Origin: Nipponacmea schrenckii
Taxonomy: Eukaryota > Mollusca > Gastropoda > Lottiidae
Reading direction: 5' to 3'
Assembly: GCA_030562195.1 (NCBI GenBank)
Contig: JAUJPP010000005.1
Coordinates: 6,010,826-6,074,825, forward strand
Length of the DNA: 64,000 bases
The notes beneath the pieces are model-generated. The model saw only the letters and a program-made list of their open reading frames with translations, ran no database searches and was not told the DNA's origin. A program made the position numbers and the translations under genes. Positions 21,401 through 42,659 of the stretch are shown here, piece after piece; position 1 is the first letter of the stretch, and every line of letters starts with the position of its first letter.

Positions 21401-24400
21401 TTAATCCCAGAAACACAATCTAAAGACAGACAGAAAGGTATCAACTTTTATTTCTTTCACTGGTTTTTCAATCACTGAGAGAAAAAAACAACTCACTCAA
21501 TTCTACATGTTGACAAAACTGATCTAGATAGACATGATTAATCAGCCCTATTCCAATTTAAGTGCTAGGAAAACCAAGAAGCAGTGTTAGAATTTACTCC
21601 CTAGGATATCCTAGGAACATTGTTAGAAGTTAAACCCTAAGATATCCTAGAAACAGTGTTAGAAAAAAACATCGTAGAAATTAATGCTATTCTTATTTTA
21701 CTAGAAAATGAATCATCTCAATCAATAGAGAATGTTGTTCAAGAGATGAACGACAACCAAACAGACTATGAAATACAACTTCAAAACTGTCAGATAATCA
21801 ACAAATATTTTGATGAAGGTAAGACATCTGTTGGGATTCAAAAGACAAATGCTTGGTGAGTGCGTCAGGGTTCTTATAGGTGCAAGTCTACCATGGAGCA
21901 TCTGAGAGGGTTCTCTACCAAGAACATTATTAGGAATTGAATTGATCTAGCTCATATGTGCAGGCAAAACTTATCAAATTTCATATTTCTTAAGAAAGGG
22001 GGGGGGGGGGCCTTCTCTATCCCCAATAACCTTACCACTGGGTGGGATATAATAAACTATTATTGTATATTACAGATAATATTCAACTATTAATCAATAA
22101 GAAAGATATCATACAAGCTGTATTAAATTCTATCAGGAACTTTCAAGATAGACAATCTCTTCAAATAGCAGCCTGTATGTCTTTATTAAAGATAGCTTCT
22201 ATATCAGGTCAGTAGGAACTTGTCATGTGACTGCATTACCTCAGTATAAAGTGAAACATGGCAGAAAATGTTATCGTCTTGGAAATATGAAAGGGTGTCA
22301 GTACAAACATACACACAAAAGATTTTATGGTTATGGTTCAAGGCCTTCAGTGGTATGACCGTTACCCTTTAAGAAAATTCAGCATTAAAGAATAATAAGC
22401 TCAGCAAAAGTCTTGACAAATAACAGAATAAAACTTGTTTAATAAAAAATTCAACTTGTATTTCAGAAAGTAATTGTGAGACATTAAAAGAGTGTGAAGG
22501 GCTGTCCACATTAAACACAATATTTAAATGTTACAATGATAATATAACAGTACAGAAGCTCATCTTAACAATTTGGGCTTACATGTCAGCAACAGGTAGG
22601 TACAAATAGTCCCCCTTCTCCCCTACTACAATCTTAATTAGCAGTACACACTGACCCAGCATTCCCCTACTATATCATTCAAAAATATAGATATTGTATA
22701 TTTCCTTGGCCTGTACTTTTTACACCACCATTGTCACAGTGGATCTCTGGGAAACAACATGTTTCAGGTTCTGTTTTAATATTTCTATATCACTCTAGAA
22801 TATAAAGACACAGGCTGGGAAAGGTCAGTTGTCTGAAGATCACAGTGTAAAACTCTAGAGTAACAACATGTTTCAGGTTCTGTTTCAGTCTGAAGATCAC
22901 AGTGTAAAACTCTAGAGTAACAACATGTTTCAGGTTCTGTTTTAGTCTGAAGATCACAGTGTAAAACTCTAGAGTAACAACATGTTTCAGGTTCTGTTTA
23001 TCTAATCACTTAAAATAAGACACAGTCAGGTCGTTGTCTGAAGATCACAGTGTAAAACTCTAGAGTAACAACATGTTTCAGGTTCTGTTTCAGTCTGAAG
23101 ATCACAGTGTAAAACTCTAGAGTAACAACATGTTTCAGGTTCTGTTTCAGTCTGAAGATCACAGTGTAAAACTCTAGAGTAACAACATGTTTCAGGTTCT
23201 GTTTCAGTCTGAAGATCACAGTGTAAAACTCTAGAGTAACAACATGTTTCAGGTTCTGTTTCAGTCTGAAGATCACAGTGTAAAACTCTAAGTAACAACA
23301 TGTTTCAGGTTCTGTTTCAGTCTGAAGATCACAGTGTAAAACTCTAGAGTAACAACATGTTTCAGGTTCTGTTTCAGTCTGAAGATCACAGTGTAAAACT
23401 CTAGAGTAACAACATGTTTCAGGTTCTGTTTCAGTCTGAAGATCACAGTGTAAAACTCTAGAGTAACAACATGTTTCAGGTTCTGTTATAAGATCTATAT
23501 TGTAGAGAATCTATGTCAAGATATGTTAAACCACGGAATACATACAGAGATTCTAGAAATCATGTCTCGTAGATCTGACGACCCTAATGTTATTAAACAG
23601 TCATGTTTTATACTAGCCAATTTAGTCAATACAGGTAAGTTTGTGGGAGTTCACAAGGTAAAATTTACATAATTGTCACAAGGTAAAATGTTGGTTTGTA
23701 AGTCAGGGACTTTTACAACATAGAAATCACCATTGTATAATAATAGCAGTCAAAAATTACAAACACATCTCTCATAATAAATTGTCTGCATTTGAGTGGT
23801 CTGGTGTCAGACAGGGTAGACTTATTCTACTAGACACCTGATACCACTTGTCATTATGAAATGCAGTGTGCTTCTTTACTTATAATTGGTATACACTCGT
23901 AAGGGGGATTTATTGTGGTCGATTATTGAAGGTGGGCTCTTAATAAAGGTGGTTGTATGAGCAGGATATACTGTACTTTCTCATTTCAACAGCTCATTAT
24001 CTGCTAGCTGTTTCTAGTTTTGTTTTGTGATAAAGATTGTTAATGTACTGTGTTATTTATTTAGTATATATAGTATAATACTGTTTCTCCTGTTATATTA
24101 CAGAAGAGACAGCTAAACAGATCATGTTAGTAGGAGGTGTACATACTGTTATCAATGTTATCGAGAAATACCATCAAGACCCAGCTATATTAGAGAATGG
24201 TTGTAGAGCTCTCGGCTCCTTCGCGGCTTTCGGTACTTAATATTTAATTTTATTTCTGGAATACTGAGCCACTTGACTCATCAACAGGGTCCTCCTTTGA
24301 GTCAAAGATCTGACATGATCCAGGACTTTGGTCCAAAAGAGTCAATGACTGATCCAAGAATCACATGATCTTTGGTTTAAAAGGGTCAATAAGTGATCCA

Positions 24401-27400
24401 GGACCTTGGCTGGTAAAAATGGCCTTTGACTGATCCAAGACTTAAATTCCTTGAGTCAAGTAACTTATCTTATATTTCAGATGAAACATGCTTAGATGTC
24501 TCCCAGGCTGGAGCCACGCAAACAGTGGTATCAATATTACATGATACTATAGACAATGTATCAGTACAGGAATGTAGTTTATGGGCATTGGTCTGTCTGA
24601 CTTCTATAGGTAAGTCTACTGTCTAAGGAACAATGGTAGTACCATAATGGTGTATTATCAGAAAGATTTGAAGTTATGAAACCTGTTATTCTAGTAACTA
24701 CTTCAATGTGATTGTGTCCTGTATTTTGTTGGATTGTGAAGATGTAATCTATCTAGAGACTATCTATTGTATATTAAACAGCCGAGACCTGTGAAGAAGT
24801 GATCAATATGGATACAGATGAGGCTGTGTTAAATTGTTTAGAGAGATATCCAGGAGAAGAGAATATACAGGAATATGGTGTTAGAATAATGTCTAACTTA
24901 GCCTCAATAGGTATATATCAATCTATATAATCATTTATGACGCTCAAATCAATAAGAATCAAGGTACTTCCCTGCTAAAAATGTTCTATAGAAAAAGGTC
25001 CTAAATTTCTTTTGGTTTCCTTATATTGGACTATTCTATAGAAATTCTTAAGCTTTGTTTCTATAGAATAATTTTTGCAGGGTTCTTCAAATCTTTGGAA
25101 ATATATTGAAGTAAATAATGATTTTATTCACCATTAGACTTAGATACATTTAAATCTTATTTAATTTCTAAATGTTATTAGGTTTCTGATATACAGTCGT
25201 AGCATACCACCCTCAATAGCTCTCTAGACAACTAGCACAACAACTAATTGACCAAAACCCTACCCATAGAATAAACCCGACCCCAATCTATCCCCTACCC
25301 ACCCTGTCTAGTCTAACCAGTCTATCTATATTCTAGAGTCAACTAGTAATGATATTAGTAATAGAAGAGTTCTAGATATACTACTAAACATGTTAACCAA
25401 CTATTCTACCAACCTGTGTATATTAGAACACACCTTTGTTACTATTGGACAGACTGTTCTTACATTCGGTAAATATTACACCTCTCCTTTCTCTGACACG
25501 TTTTAGATATACAATGTTCACCAGGACAAAGATGATTGAAACTCATTATAAAATATCCCATATTAGAATTTATACACAATTTAATATGTTGGTTGGTGGA
25601 AGTTCACATTCAATAAGCTTACTTGAATACAAATATTGAATATTGAATGAATATCATGCTGCAATTCAATTCTGATAAGTGTCACAGTTGGCTTAAAACA
25701 ACCATTATATGAAAATATTGAGAAGAAACTGTTCAATGTGTTTGCTCATATACATTTGTTAGTCCTGATGAGGGTCAGTTTCTCAGAACCGTGTGTTGGC
25801 ACCAAAGAAGACCGTCAATAAATGAATAAGTACTATTAATCCAAAGACTGTCATCCATGAAAGATAATAAAAACCCTGTGTTATATTTTTAGAGGACCAG
25901 AGATATCTATTAGAATCAGGTGGAATCAAACAGATTATTACAGTAATGGACTTATTTAATGAACATTGTACTATTCTAGAACATGGCTGTCGTATTATTG
26001 GTAATATGGCAGTTTTTGGTGAGTTACAAATATCATAATCACTAACCTAATAAAGTATTCTACAGTAGATATCGCTTATTGTATGATTTATTTCTTTAAT
26101 AACTAACAGTGATATTGGGTGATAAATACAATCTCAAACTCATCATTCTTGATATCAAAAATATCACCACTGGTTGATGAAAATATGGAAAACCTTGGAA
26201 GAGCCTCAGAGTTTTCAAGTCATTCACTAATTGTCGGTTCATTTCATCTAATATATTTGATAAAGTTACAATTGTAAGTCATATTAAAATGTTCTAGAGA
26301 AATTAAGAAGTCAAATAGAATATTACGGAGCCTCTAAAGCTGTTATCAATGCTATGAGGTTATTGGACCTAGTACCTGAGATTCAACTCTGTGGATGTAT
26401 GGCTCTAATGAACCTCACTGCTAACGGTAAGACTCTTATTAATATCTATAGGGTTAGGGATGAGGTTAGTAAACAATTTTTCCTGAGCAAAACTTCTAGG
26501 CATTAATTTTACAGGGATAATAACTTAGGTTCACAAGGATCCTTTCTACCAGCTGGTCATTGACTACACCTCTTGACATTGATTTTATAAGGATAACAAC
26601 TTAGGTTCACAAGGATCCTTTCTACCAGCTGGTCATTGACTACACCTCTTGACATTGATTTTATAAGGATAACAACTTAGGTTCACAAGGATCCTTTTTA
26701 CCAGCTGGTCCTTGGTGGAATCCCTTGTTAAAAATAACAGTAATTTGCCATATAGATATACTATTCCTAATATATCTAGTGCTTCTTTACTTATGTCTAT
26801 TTCTATATGTCTTATAAACAGTATAATTTCGCCTTTGATTTTAAATTTCAGTTCAAACAAACAAATTAAACGTAATTAAATATGGTGGAGTGTCAGCCAT
26901 TTTATCCTGTTTAGATAAATTTACGACCGACTCTGAGATCTTACTCACAGCTCTGAAAACTTTGACGAACATCATTAGCCTAGGTAGGGTCATTACCTTG
27001 ACTACGGGAAATATAGTGTGATCTGATTGGAGGAATCGGTCAACAGTCCAAACTGGACCGAATTACACAAACACTTTCCTCACTTCAGTTTGATTGGTTA
27101 AAATTTAATTTTTCCTCATTACATACTGCATGACATTGCAAGTTTTAGTTTAACCATTAGACCAAACTAGCGTAGAAAAATAAAATTCCCTTCATTGCAT
27201 ACTGCATACATTAACTCTATTACATTTTGAAATGATTGTACATTAATACAGTAAAAAGAGTATTTTTTTGGTATTTTTCTAGAAAATGCGTGTCACACTA
27301 TAGTAGAGAAGAATGGTGTACACCTACTACTGTCACTAGCCAATACAACTAACCTAGAATCAGAAATATATAGTTATTTAGCTATAATTCTCAGTGGTCT

Positions 27401-30400
27401 GACCAGTTTAAATGGTATGAGTATTATTTATATATAGGGGATCTCTTTTTTACATAGGGACTGGAAACCAAAGTGTCAATTGCATCAATTATATAGTATT
27501 ATATATATATTTTTTAACATTAAAATCTCAATGATTCTAGAATTGACCCATAATGTAATGTTCTTTAGAAGATATACAGTTTGTTCCATTAGCAGATTGT
27601 ACTGAGATTTTTGGCAAATTTTGGGATAGTAAACAGGGTCATATTGACTTGCAATATACCTTTATATACCTGTTACAATAAACTCTGATTTGATTTGATT
27701 TGATTTGTCTATATTTCAGAGTTAGAGTTTGATATAGTAGAGAATATAGACACTACTCTGATGAGAATATTAAACTTGTATCCTAACAATGTAGATATTA
27801 CTCTAGCGTTCTGTCAGGCCATGGAAAATATCTTAGTTTCAGGTAAACTACTTATAATCTACAGCCCCTTCTTGGTCATCATACAGACAATACATGTAAC
27901 ACCCAACTTTTGCTGAACTTGTCGGTTAAACGCGTAATCAATCAGTAAAAAAAAAATGCATGGTGCCATTCGTAAAATCGTTTGGTTAATCAAGAGAAGA
28001 GGCACTCTTCAGTAAATTTATCAGTTACACATCCCACCATTGAGAATATTCTCATGACACCCCTACCCACCTCCATAATTTCAAAACTATAGATTGTCTA
28101 TATTTACAATTAGGGGGACAAAACTGGGCTAGTCACTCTTTTGTTTGGACAGAATTCATACTAAACTAGCTAGTTACCATGTCTATTTCTATTATATTCT
28201 AGAACTGGGAAGAAAAATGTTTATATATGAAGATAGACTGTCATTGATATTAAAATACACCACTCAGTTCATATACCACAGTTATATACAACATATCGGC
28301 TGTAAAATAATAGCCATCATAGCCATGGGTAAGAAAACATTAAAATTTACTCCATTCACCACTGCATATATAGGGTGTGATATAGCTTCGATCTTTAATT
28401 CTTATTTCCCCCATTCACTATGTATACAGTCAGGCTTAGACAACAATTTCACCACCAATAGATCTTTCTTCAAAACAGTGTAAAGCTGAAAAACTATTAG
28501 TGTCATAGCCATGGGTAAGAATACTGTTCATTCAAGTTTAAAATCAATTTACCCCATTCCCCACTGCCAAGTCCAGACACAAATATGAGGTGAATAGTTA
28601 ATAAAACTGCAAAAAGGAAATTTGATTTCAGAACGGCATATACGATACTAAGTCTACTTTACAATGATTCTCTCATTCACCGCCAAGCCTCTGCTCCCCC
28701 ACCCCTACCTTCATCTCCCCTGACTACCCCTCCCTTCTGAAGTATTAATTGTGTTTTTAGACAAGGATAATAAGCAAGTAATTAAACCAGATTGTTTAAA
28801 ATGTCTATTGTCTAGTGGTATTATACATCATGATAATTTACAACTACAGATTCTAACCTACGGTGCCATTTCCTGTATCCTGGATTCAAACAGTTAGTAC
28901 CTCTATATTCAACTTCCTTACTATTCACCATTCAAAAAATAAAATCCATCTAGTTGCTAGTTAACTGAACAGTCATACAAGTTGTCAAACCTTACAACTT
29001 AAGTGTCTTCATGAGACCATCCGAAACTATTGCGTTGTTCTTATATCATGGAAATAAAAGACCGGAACCTAATTGGAGTCAATTGAATTACAACACCAGA
29101 CTAAATCAGTCGAATGATGTAAAGGATCGTGATATTTTCAAGTATAGAAAAGTAGTTCAGCGAGATCACGTCTTTAAAAATGTCTTCTAATTATCCTCGT
29201 GTCCTGATTCTGGTGACCAAGTCAATATATTTGTCAATTTTCAATCTAATTCCAGGTGATATGGGTAGAATAGTTCTAGAAGAAAATGGAATCAATGAAA
29301 TAATGAGGAGTTTAAACACACATCAGACTGACTCCAGATTACATGTTCTAGCTTTGATGATACTGGCTAATCTATCCCCCTCAGGTAAACAGGGTCAGGT
29401 AGACAGGGTCAGGTAGACAGGGACAGTAATTCCAGGTGACAGGGGTAGAAAGTTCATAGAAGAGGACATGGAATCAGGTGAAATAACAGAGGCAGTTAAG
29501 ACACAGGAGCAGACTGACAGGCAGATTACGGGGGTTCTAGCTTGAGATAGGGCTAATCATCCCCCTCAGGAAAGACGGGGGTCAGGTAGACAGGGTCAGG
29601 TAGACAGGGACAGGGAACTTGGGGCAGGTAGACAGGGGCAGGTAGACAGAGGCAGGGAGACAGGGGCAGGTAGACAGAGGCAGGTAGACAGGGGCAGGTA
29701 GACAGGGACTAAGAGAGCTAAAATATATGAGAAATTCGTTGAGTCGTGTAAGACTATGAGACAATGGAATGTTTGTCTCAATGATTTGAGCAGAATTTCA
29801 AAAGAACGCATGAGAGAAGGAGGAAGTTGAAAGGGAAGGAAAAATGGTGGAAGGGGGAGAGGTTAGGATGTTAGTCTGAATAACTTAACATTAATTTCTT
29901 AAAATTCTATAAAAGAGTTCGAGATGAAGAAATAATCTTATATTTTATCAATTAGGTACCTGTAACGATTCCACAATCATTTCTTTAAAAATAATTTCTA
30001 ACTTTTCAGTAAAGAAAGAGGACAGCCATGAAATACTCAATATTGTTCTAAAAACAATGTCACAGTTTACAGAGAACGTAGAGATACAGAGCTATGGTTG
30101 TCATCTTCTCTGTCGACTCTCCATTTCTGACGGTAATTTTTTTTCTTTTCAAAACATCTATAATCACTAAGTATGTCCAAACTTAAAAAAACGTACATTG
30201 AAACAGTCCACTAGCCATCTTGTATGACTCATCCTGAATGGCTTTAAGCTTGAATTATTTTTATTTGTCAACAGACATTTCCATCAACATTTAAGCCTCC
30301 AAAAAGTCTGACATTGAATTCCAAAAGTTAAAAATAATCTTTTCAGAATCTGACCAACTCAGCCGAGTTTTAAATTCTATCAGGAATACATTAAAGAGAC

Positions 30401-31349
30401 ACTCCCAGAAAGAAGAGGTGGTTAAATCAGCTGGTGAAGTTTTATACAAGATATCCCAAGGTAAGCTAGGGTTGTATTAACACGTCTCTCAGGGCAACTA
30501 AACTCATGTCTGAGCAGCACATTCCGTGATACAAGGACAATGGCTATTGCAGTCAACGTATAAGTACAAAGTTCATAGTAACCTAATATGGTGATGATAC
30601 AAGAAAGGTAGTTGCAGTCGCAGTATAAATATGAAGTTCATAATAGCTTGATATTGGGAAGTAGAAGAAAGGTGGTTATTGTAGTCAAAGTATAATTACA
30701 AAGCTCAAAATAACTTGATATGGTGTAGATACAAGAATAGTGACTATTGTAGTCAAAGTATAATTACAAAGCTCAAAATAACTTGATATGGTGTAGATAC
30801 AAGAATAGTGACTATTGTAGTCAAAGTATAATTACAAAGCTCAAAATAACTTGATATGGTGTAGATACAAGAATAGTGACTATTGTAGTCAAAGTATAAT
30901 TACAAAGCTCAAAATAACTTGATATGGTGTAGATACAAGAATAGTGACTATTGTAGTCAAAGTATAATTACAAAGCTCAAAATAACTTGATATGGTGTAG
31001 ATACAAGAATAGTGACTATTGTAGTCAAAAGTATACGGTAATTACAAAGCTCAAAATAACTTGATATGGTGTAGATACAAGAATAGTGACTATTGCAGTC
31101 AAGGTATAGTCTAAGTAATAGCTTCATATTGTGAAGATGTAGCAGCAGGTGCTCTGTCTCAACTAACCATTGACCATAACATTTGATAAACAAAACATAT
31201 ATTTTATTTTGGCGTTACCACTCCAGTCTACTTGTATTTCAGACGGCCACCCAGAAGAAGTTGAAAATATTTTAAAATCACCATCGTTACCACAACTACC
31301 TGATTGTTTTTGGAAATCAGTAAAACGTGTTTCAGTCAGTTCTAGTTGA
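18492..31349 (+). CDS. Armadillo-repeat protein with long disordered N-terminus, unrecognised family
   Basis: 21 coding exons: 18492-20202, 21369-21437, 21651-21818, 22076-22207, 22467-22595, 23506-23634, 24104-24232, 24481-24609, 24782-24910, 25337-25468, 25893-26018, 26298-26426, 26852-26983, 27283-27414, 27720-27842, 28203-28328, 28761-28892, 29256-29384, 30010-30132, 30347-30460, 31243-31349. They total 4,230 nt (1,409 aa). Residues 1 to about 570 are one exon, low-complexity and Ser/Thr/Lys/Pro-rich, with basic patches near 435-480 (EKKRRDSV, KQRRVSI, KRRISI) resembling basophilic kinase sites. From exon 3 on, nearly every exon encodes one 38-44-residue ARM-like helical repeat (GCRALGSFAAFG, GCRIIGNMAVFG, CGCMALMNLTAN). 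Every intron is phase 1. Probably a protein-interaction scaffold; no catalytic motif, signal peptide or membrane segment seen. The start is the first ATG after a 5' acceptor. Confidence 0.88.
22740..23490. repeat. 57-bp minisatellite before ARM-gene exon 6
   Basis: About a dozen units with GTCTGAAGATCACAGTGTAA, AACTCTAGAGTAACAAC and ATGTTTCAGGTTCTG. Each unit contains a TTTCAG|GT acceptor-like motif. The functional acceptor appears to be the TTGTAG at 23,505, 15-20 bp past the last unit, because only it restores the phase-1 frame. Confidence 0.93.
25761..25800 (+). other. Hammerhead-ribozyme-like core motif
   Basis: Reads CCTGATGAGGGTCAG, then CTCAGAACCGTGTG and TTGGC. The spacing of CTGATGA, a short stem and a GAAAC-like box resembles a hammerhead core. 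It is degenerate (AGAACC instead of CGAAAC). Intronic position. Confidence 0.3.
26505..26722 (-). repeat. Dispersed 76-bp repeat, three tandem units (ARM-gene intron)
   Basis: Units contain GGTTCACAAGGATCCTTTCT, ACCAGCTGGTCATTGAC and TTATAAGGATAACAACTT. Reverse-complement copies occur in other genes' introns at 34,330-34,610, 37,365-37,415 and elsewhere. Confidence 0.85.
29429..29570 (+). pseudogene. Decayed tandem copy of ARM-gene exon 18
   Basis: Colinear with exon 18 (29256-29384) from the acceptor (ATTCCAG|GTGA) through GGGTAGAA, CAGACTGAC, GGTTCTAGCTT and CCCCCTCAGG. It has accumulated G/AG substitutions and indels. An in-frame TGA and a lost donor (CAGGAAAG in place of CAGGTAAA) make it non-functional. 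Confidence 0.8.
29572..29710. repeat. 14-bp minisatellite
   Basis: About nine copies of a unit like ACAGGGGCAGGTAG. It probably arose from the GGTCAGGTAGACAGGG sequence just after the exon 18 donor and its decayed copy. Confidence 0.9.
30530..31115. repeat. Minisatellite of about 67 bp related to the 14-16 kb satellite
   Basis: About eight units with GACTATTGTAGTCAAAGTAT, AATTACAAAGCTCAAAATAA and CTTGATATGGTGTAGATACA. The same order (CTATTG-AGTCAA-GTATAA, AA.TTG, GATACAAGAA) is seen in the 72-bp units at 14,100-14,350, so the two arrays share ancestry 15 kb apart. It lies in the last intron of the ARM gene. Confidence 0.85.
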
Positions 31350-34119
31350 GATCAAAGACAAAGGGTGGCTGATATCAGTAGACCATATTAAACACTACAG
31401 TAGACCTACCTTCTCAAGATATACATACAATATATATTGGTCTTTAAACTTTTGTTTTAAATCCAGATCAGAATAATTCTAATGACTCATGATCACTTCA
31501 AATTATTGAGTTGATACATTCAATGTTTATGGAACTTGTAGAAATATGTTGACAACTTAAAGATATATATATAAGGCCTATTTAGATTTATTTTTATATT
31601 ATTTATGGTATTACTTTACTTTATTATTCTAGTGTAGGCTTTCAATCACATACAATATTATTATAGTCTTGTATCAGTCATCAAAATGGTTATTCAGTCA
31701 AACAATAAATTGAAAACTAAATAGCCATACCAGTTGGTAAGCTTATATAGTGAAGCCACATTTATCTCCCCTTTCCCTTCCTGGTTATAATTGTGGGGTT
31801 TATCAATATCAATATTTATTATCATTTATAGTACTTGAAATATTTCTACATTTAAGGGGACAAATACATTGATATCCAGTATGACAAGTACCAGAATGGA
31901 TTTTATTTAGGCCTACCAGAGGTTTGGCAGATAATACATTATTTATAATATCAGCAAGTTATGATACATTTAAAACTTTTCAATGTTTGTTTATGTATAA
32001 TAAATTGTTGCTTACTTTAACTGGCTTGTCTTTTATTTCTGTTGCTTCTTAAATTCATTTTTTACAGTTGGAGCCCAGATGGGGGCTTAGGTGTCTTGTG
32101 TGGGCTATCTTCTACAGCCCTAAATTAGTCCTTCCCTGTAAACGATATGGAATGGAAATGATCACATTGATCTGCATCAGATTTGGCTACAGTATATAAG
32201 ATTAGCAATTACATGTAGTGTGCAATGAGGGAAATTAGGCATTAGCCCAATTTTTTCTGATAGAGGAGATAAAGCAATGAATCTGGGCAAGACTAAGCCA
32301 TAGAGGGAGAGGGGCTAAGCCCATTCAAAAAACAATCATAAGAACTAAGTAAGGCTTAAAGGTAACGGTACAGTTTAACAGTAAGAATGAAACTTTGTAA
32401 AAGCAATCTGATCACAAAAGCACTGATAATGCGTGTTGTTCCTTGCGATCAAAAACCAGAGAGACCCACCCGACATTCCTATCATTGCAATAGTAATGAA
32501 TGAATGACATGACTGCTGCGTTTGAGTTTGACAGCCGTCGCCTCAACCGTCGATCGGCCTATTTCCGCGCCGTGAAATTAATAATTCTAGCTTTATTTTT
32601 GGTCTGAGGTGTCTAAAGAAAGCTTTGACGATCTAAGACATGCTACTCATGCACTAGATTGTTTATTCTTACCATAAATTCAATCTGATCAGTCGGCTTG
32701 GTTCTTCCATTTTACATTCGTCTGCACAACGAGCTAAAAACGATGGAAGGGAGAAAACTCTATTTACGAAAATGACTCTACTACAGACTACGTTTAATTT
32801 TGCATTTTTTAGTAGCATAACACTTCTATTATAAAACTTGAATAATGTGGACCATTATCGCTCAGCTAACGAATCGTAAGTCCCAAAGATATCCAAATAC
32901 ACACTATCAGCCATGTGGACTCTCTTAAGAAATATCTAATGGTTGAAAAGTTTCTTTGCAATCAATAATGTAAGAGAGGGGCCAATTTAATTGATAAAAG
33001 ACCAAAAAATATCAAGAAAACAAATAAACAATGTAATCTAATTTTAAGTTAGATCAGCTGGTAACATCAGAGATATCTCCAGGCATCATTAGGTGAGGGG
33101 GTGGGGAGGTAGCTCAAAATCTAAAGCTGGGAAAGTCAATTAGTCTGTCTGCTGGCTCAAGAATGTCAATGGGAGACAGGTTTTTTTGTTGAAATAAAAA
33201 TCCAAATCCAAATAAGAACATTTTAATTGTCTTAAAAATAATAACATGATGAAAAATACACAAAAAGCATAAAATAATGTCCAAAATATTTTACTACATC
33301 ACACCCTGCCCCACCCCATCTTTGTTTTAATCCCCGGTCCCTAACCAAGCTGTAGGAGGTTTTACTTAAACCCAGTGAATCAACCTTAGGAAACCAGACT
33401 TTTTTTATCAATGTTTAATAAATGCCAGAAAATTATTTCTACCCATGTGAACTCTCTTAATAACAAAGATTGTATCAATGACCAGAAACCAGAGCCTTTA
33501 ATCGACGTAAAATAAATTTAACATTATTAGCCAGGTGAACTCTCTTGATATCAAAGTTTTTATAGACATTTTGAATATTAGAACAAGTACGATATTTCGT
33601 TGTACACTTTCCATTATATTAAAACGTTTTTTCCCACAAGGCTCAGTCAATCACTGCCCGCTATAAACAACTGGGGATCATTTTTAATTATTTTTTAATT
33701 TTTTCTAAGAAATAAGATAAAGTGAAAAGATGAACTAATAATAATATTATATACTAAACTGTTTTTCTGAAATTATAAAAAAAAATTAATTTACTAATGT
33801 GTAATATAGCTCATCTAATGCTACTGACACGTTTTGGATATTTGATACTAATCAGGATAGTTTGTTAGGATATTAACTTTCTAATATAGACGTAATATTA
33901 GCTAATTGACTCATCTCATGTGCTTGACACATGTTTTGGATAATCAATCCTCATCAGGAGAAGTTTATTGAAGCGTAAGAACAAATTAAGTAAACCTACT
34001 GAACAAGTCTAGATAATATTGAATTAATAGTTATCCTAGGTGATATATCAATTTCTTACAAAGAGATGCAATACAGAATAAAAGCTGAATCAGTAATGAT
34101 AATAGAAAGTTGTTGATAA
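31350..34119. other. Intergenic region between ARM gene and RPN2 (convergent)
   Basis: ARM-gene 3' UTR, with AATAAA near 31,704 and 31,999, then AT-rich intergenic DNA. Three diverged copies of a CATGTGAACTCTCTTAA motif occur near 32,912, 33,443 and 33,533. A minus-strand AATAAA (33,964-33,969) suits the RPN2 3' end. No coding signal seen. Confidence 0.65.
33811..33958 (-). other. Two hammerhead-like motifs on the minus strand
   Basis: Minus strand 33,958-33,917 reads CTGATGAGGATTGATTATCC then AAAACATGTGTCAAGCACAT. That gives a CTGATGA box, a GGAT/ATCC stem with a TGATT loop, an AAAAC box and an ATGTG/CACAT stem. A more diverged copy at 33,856-33,811 has CTGATTA. The cleavage triplet is not clear. 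Confidence 0.35.

Positions 34120-42659
<8,540 letters not shown>

Noticed and set aside
23460..23506. Using the last TTTCAG of the 57-bp array as the ARM exon 6 acceptor
   Set aside because: It gives an in-frame stop (TAG) in the required phase; the TTGTAG at 23,505 restores the ENLCQDML frame.
29596..29811. Pro/Leu/Ser-rich minus-strand ORFs
   Set aside because: Arise from the 14-bp minisatellite; no supporting splice or start signals.
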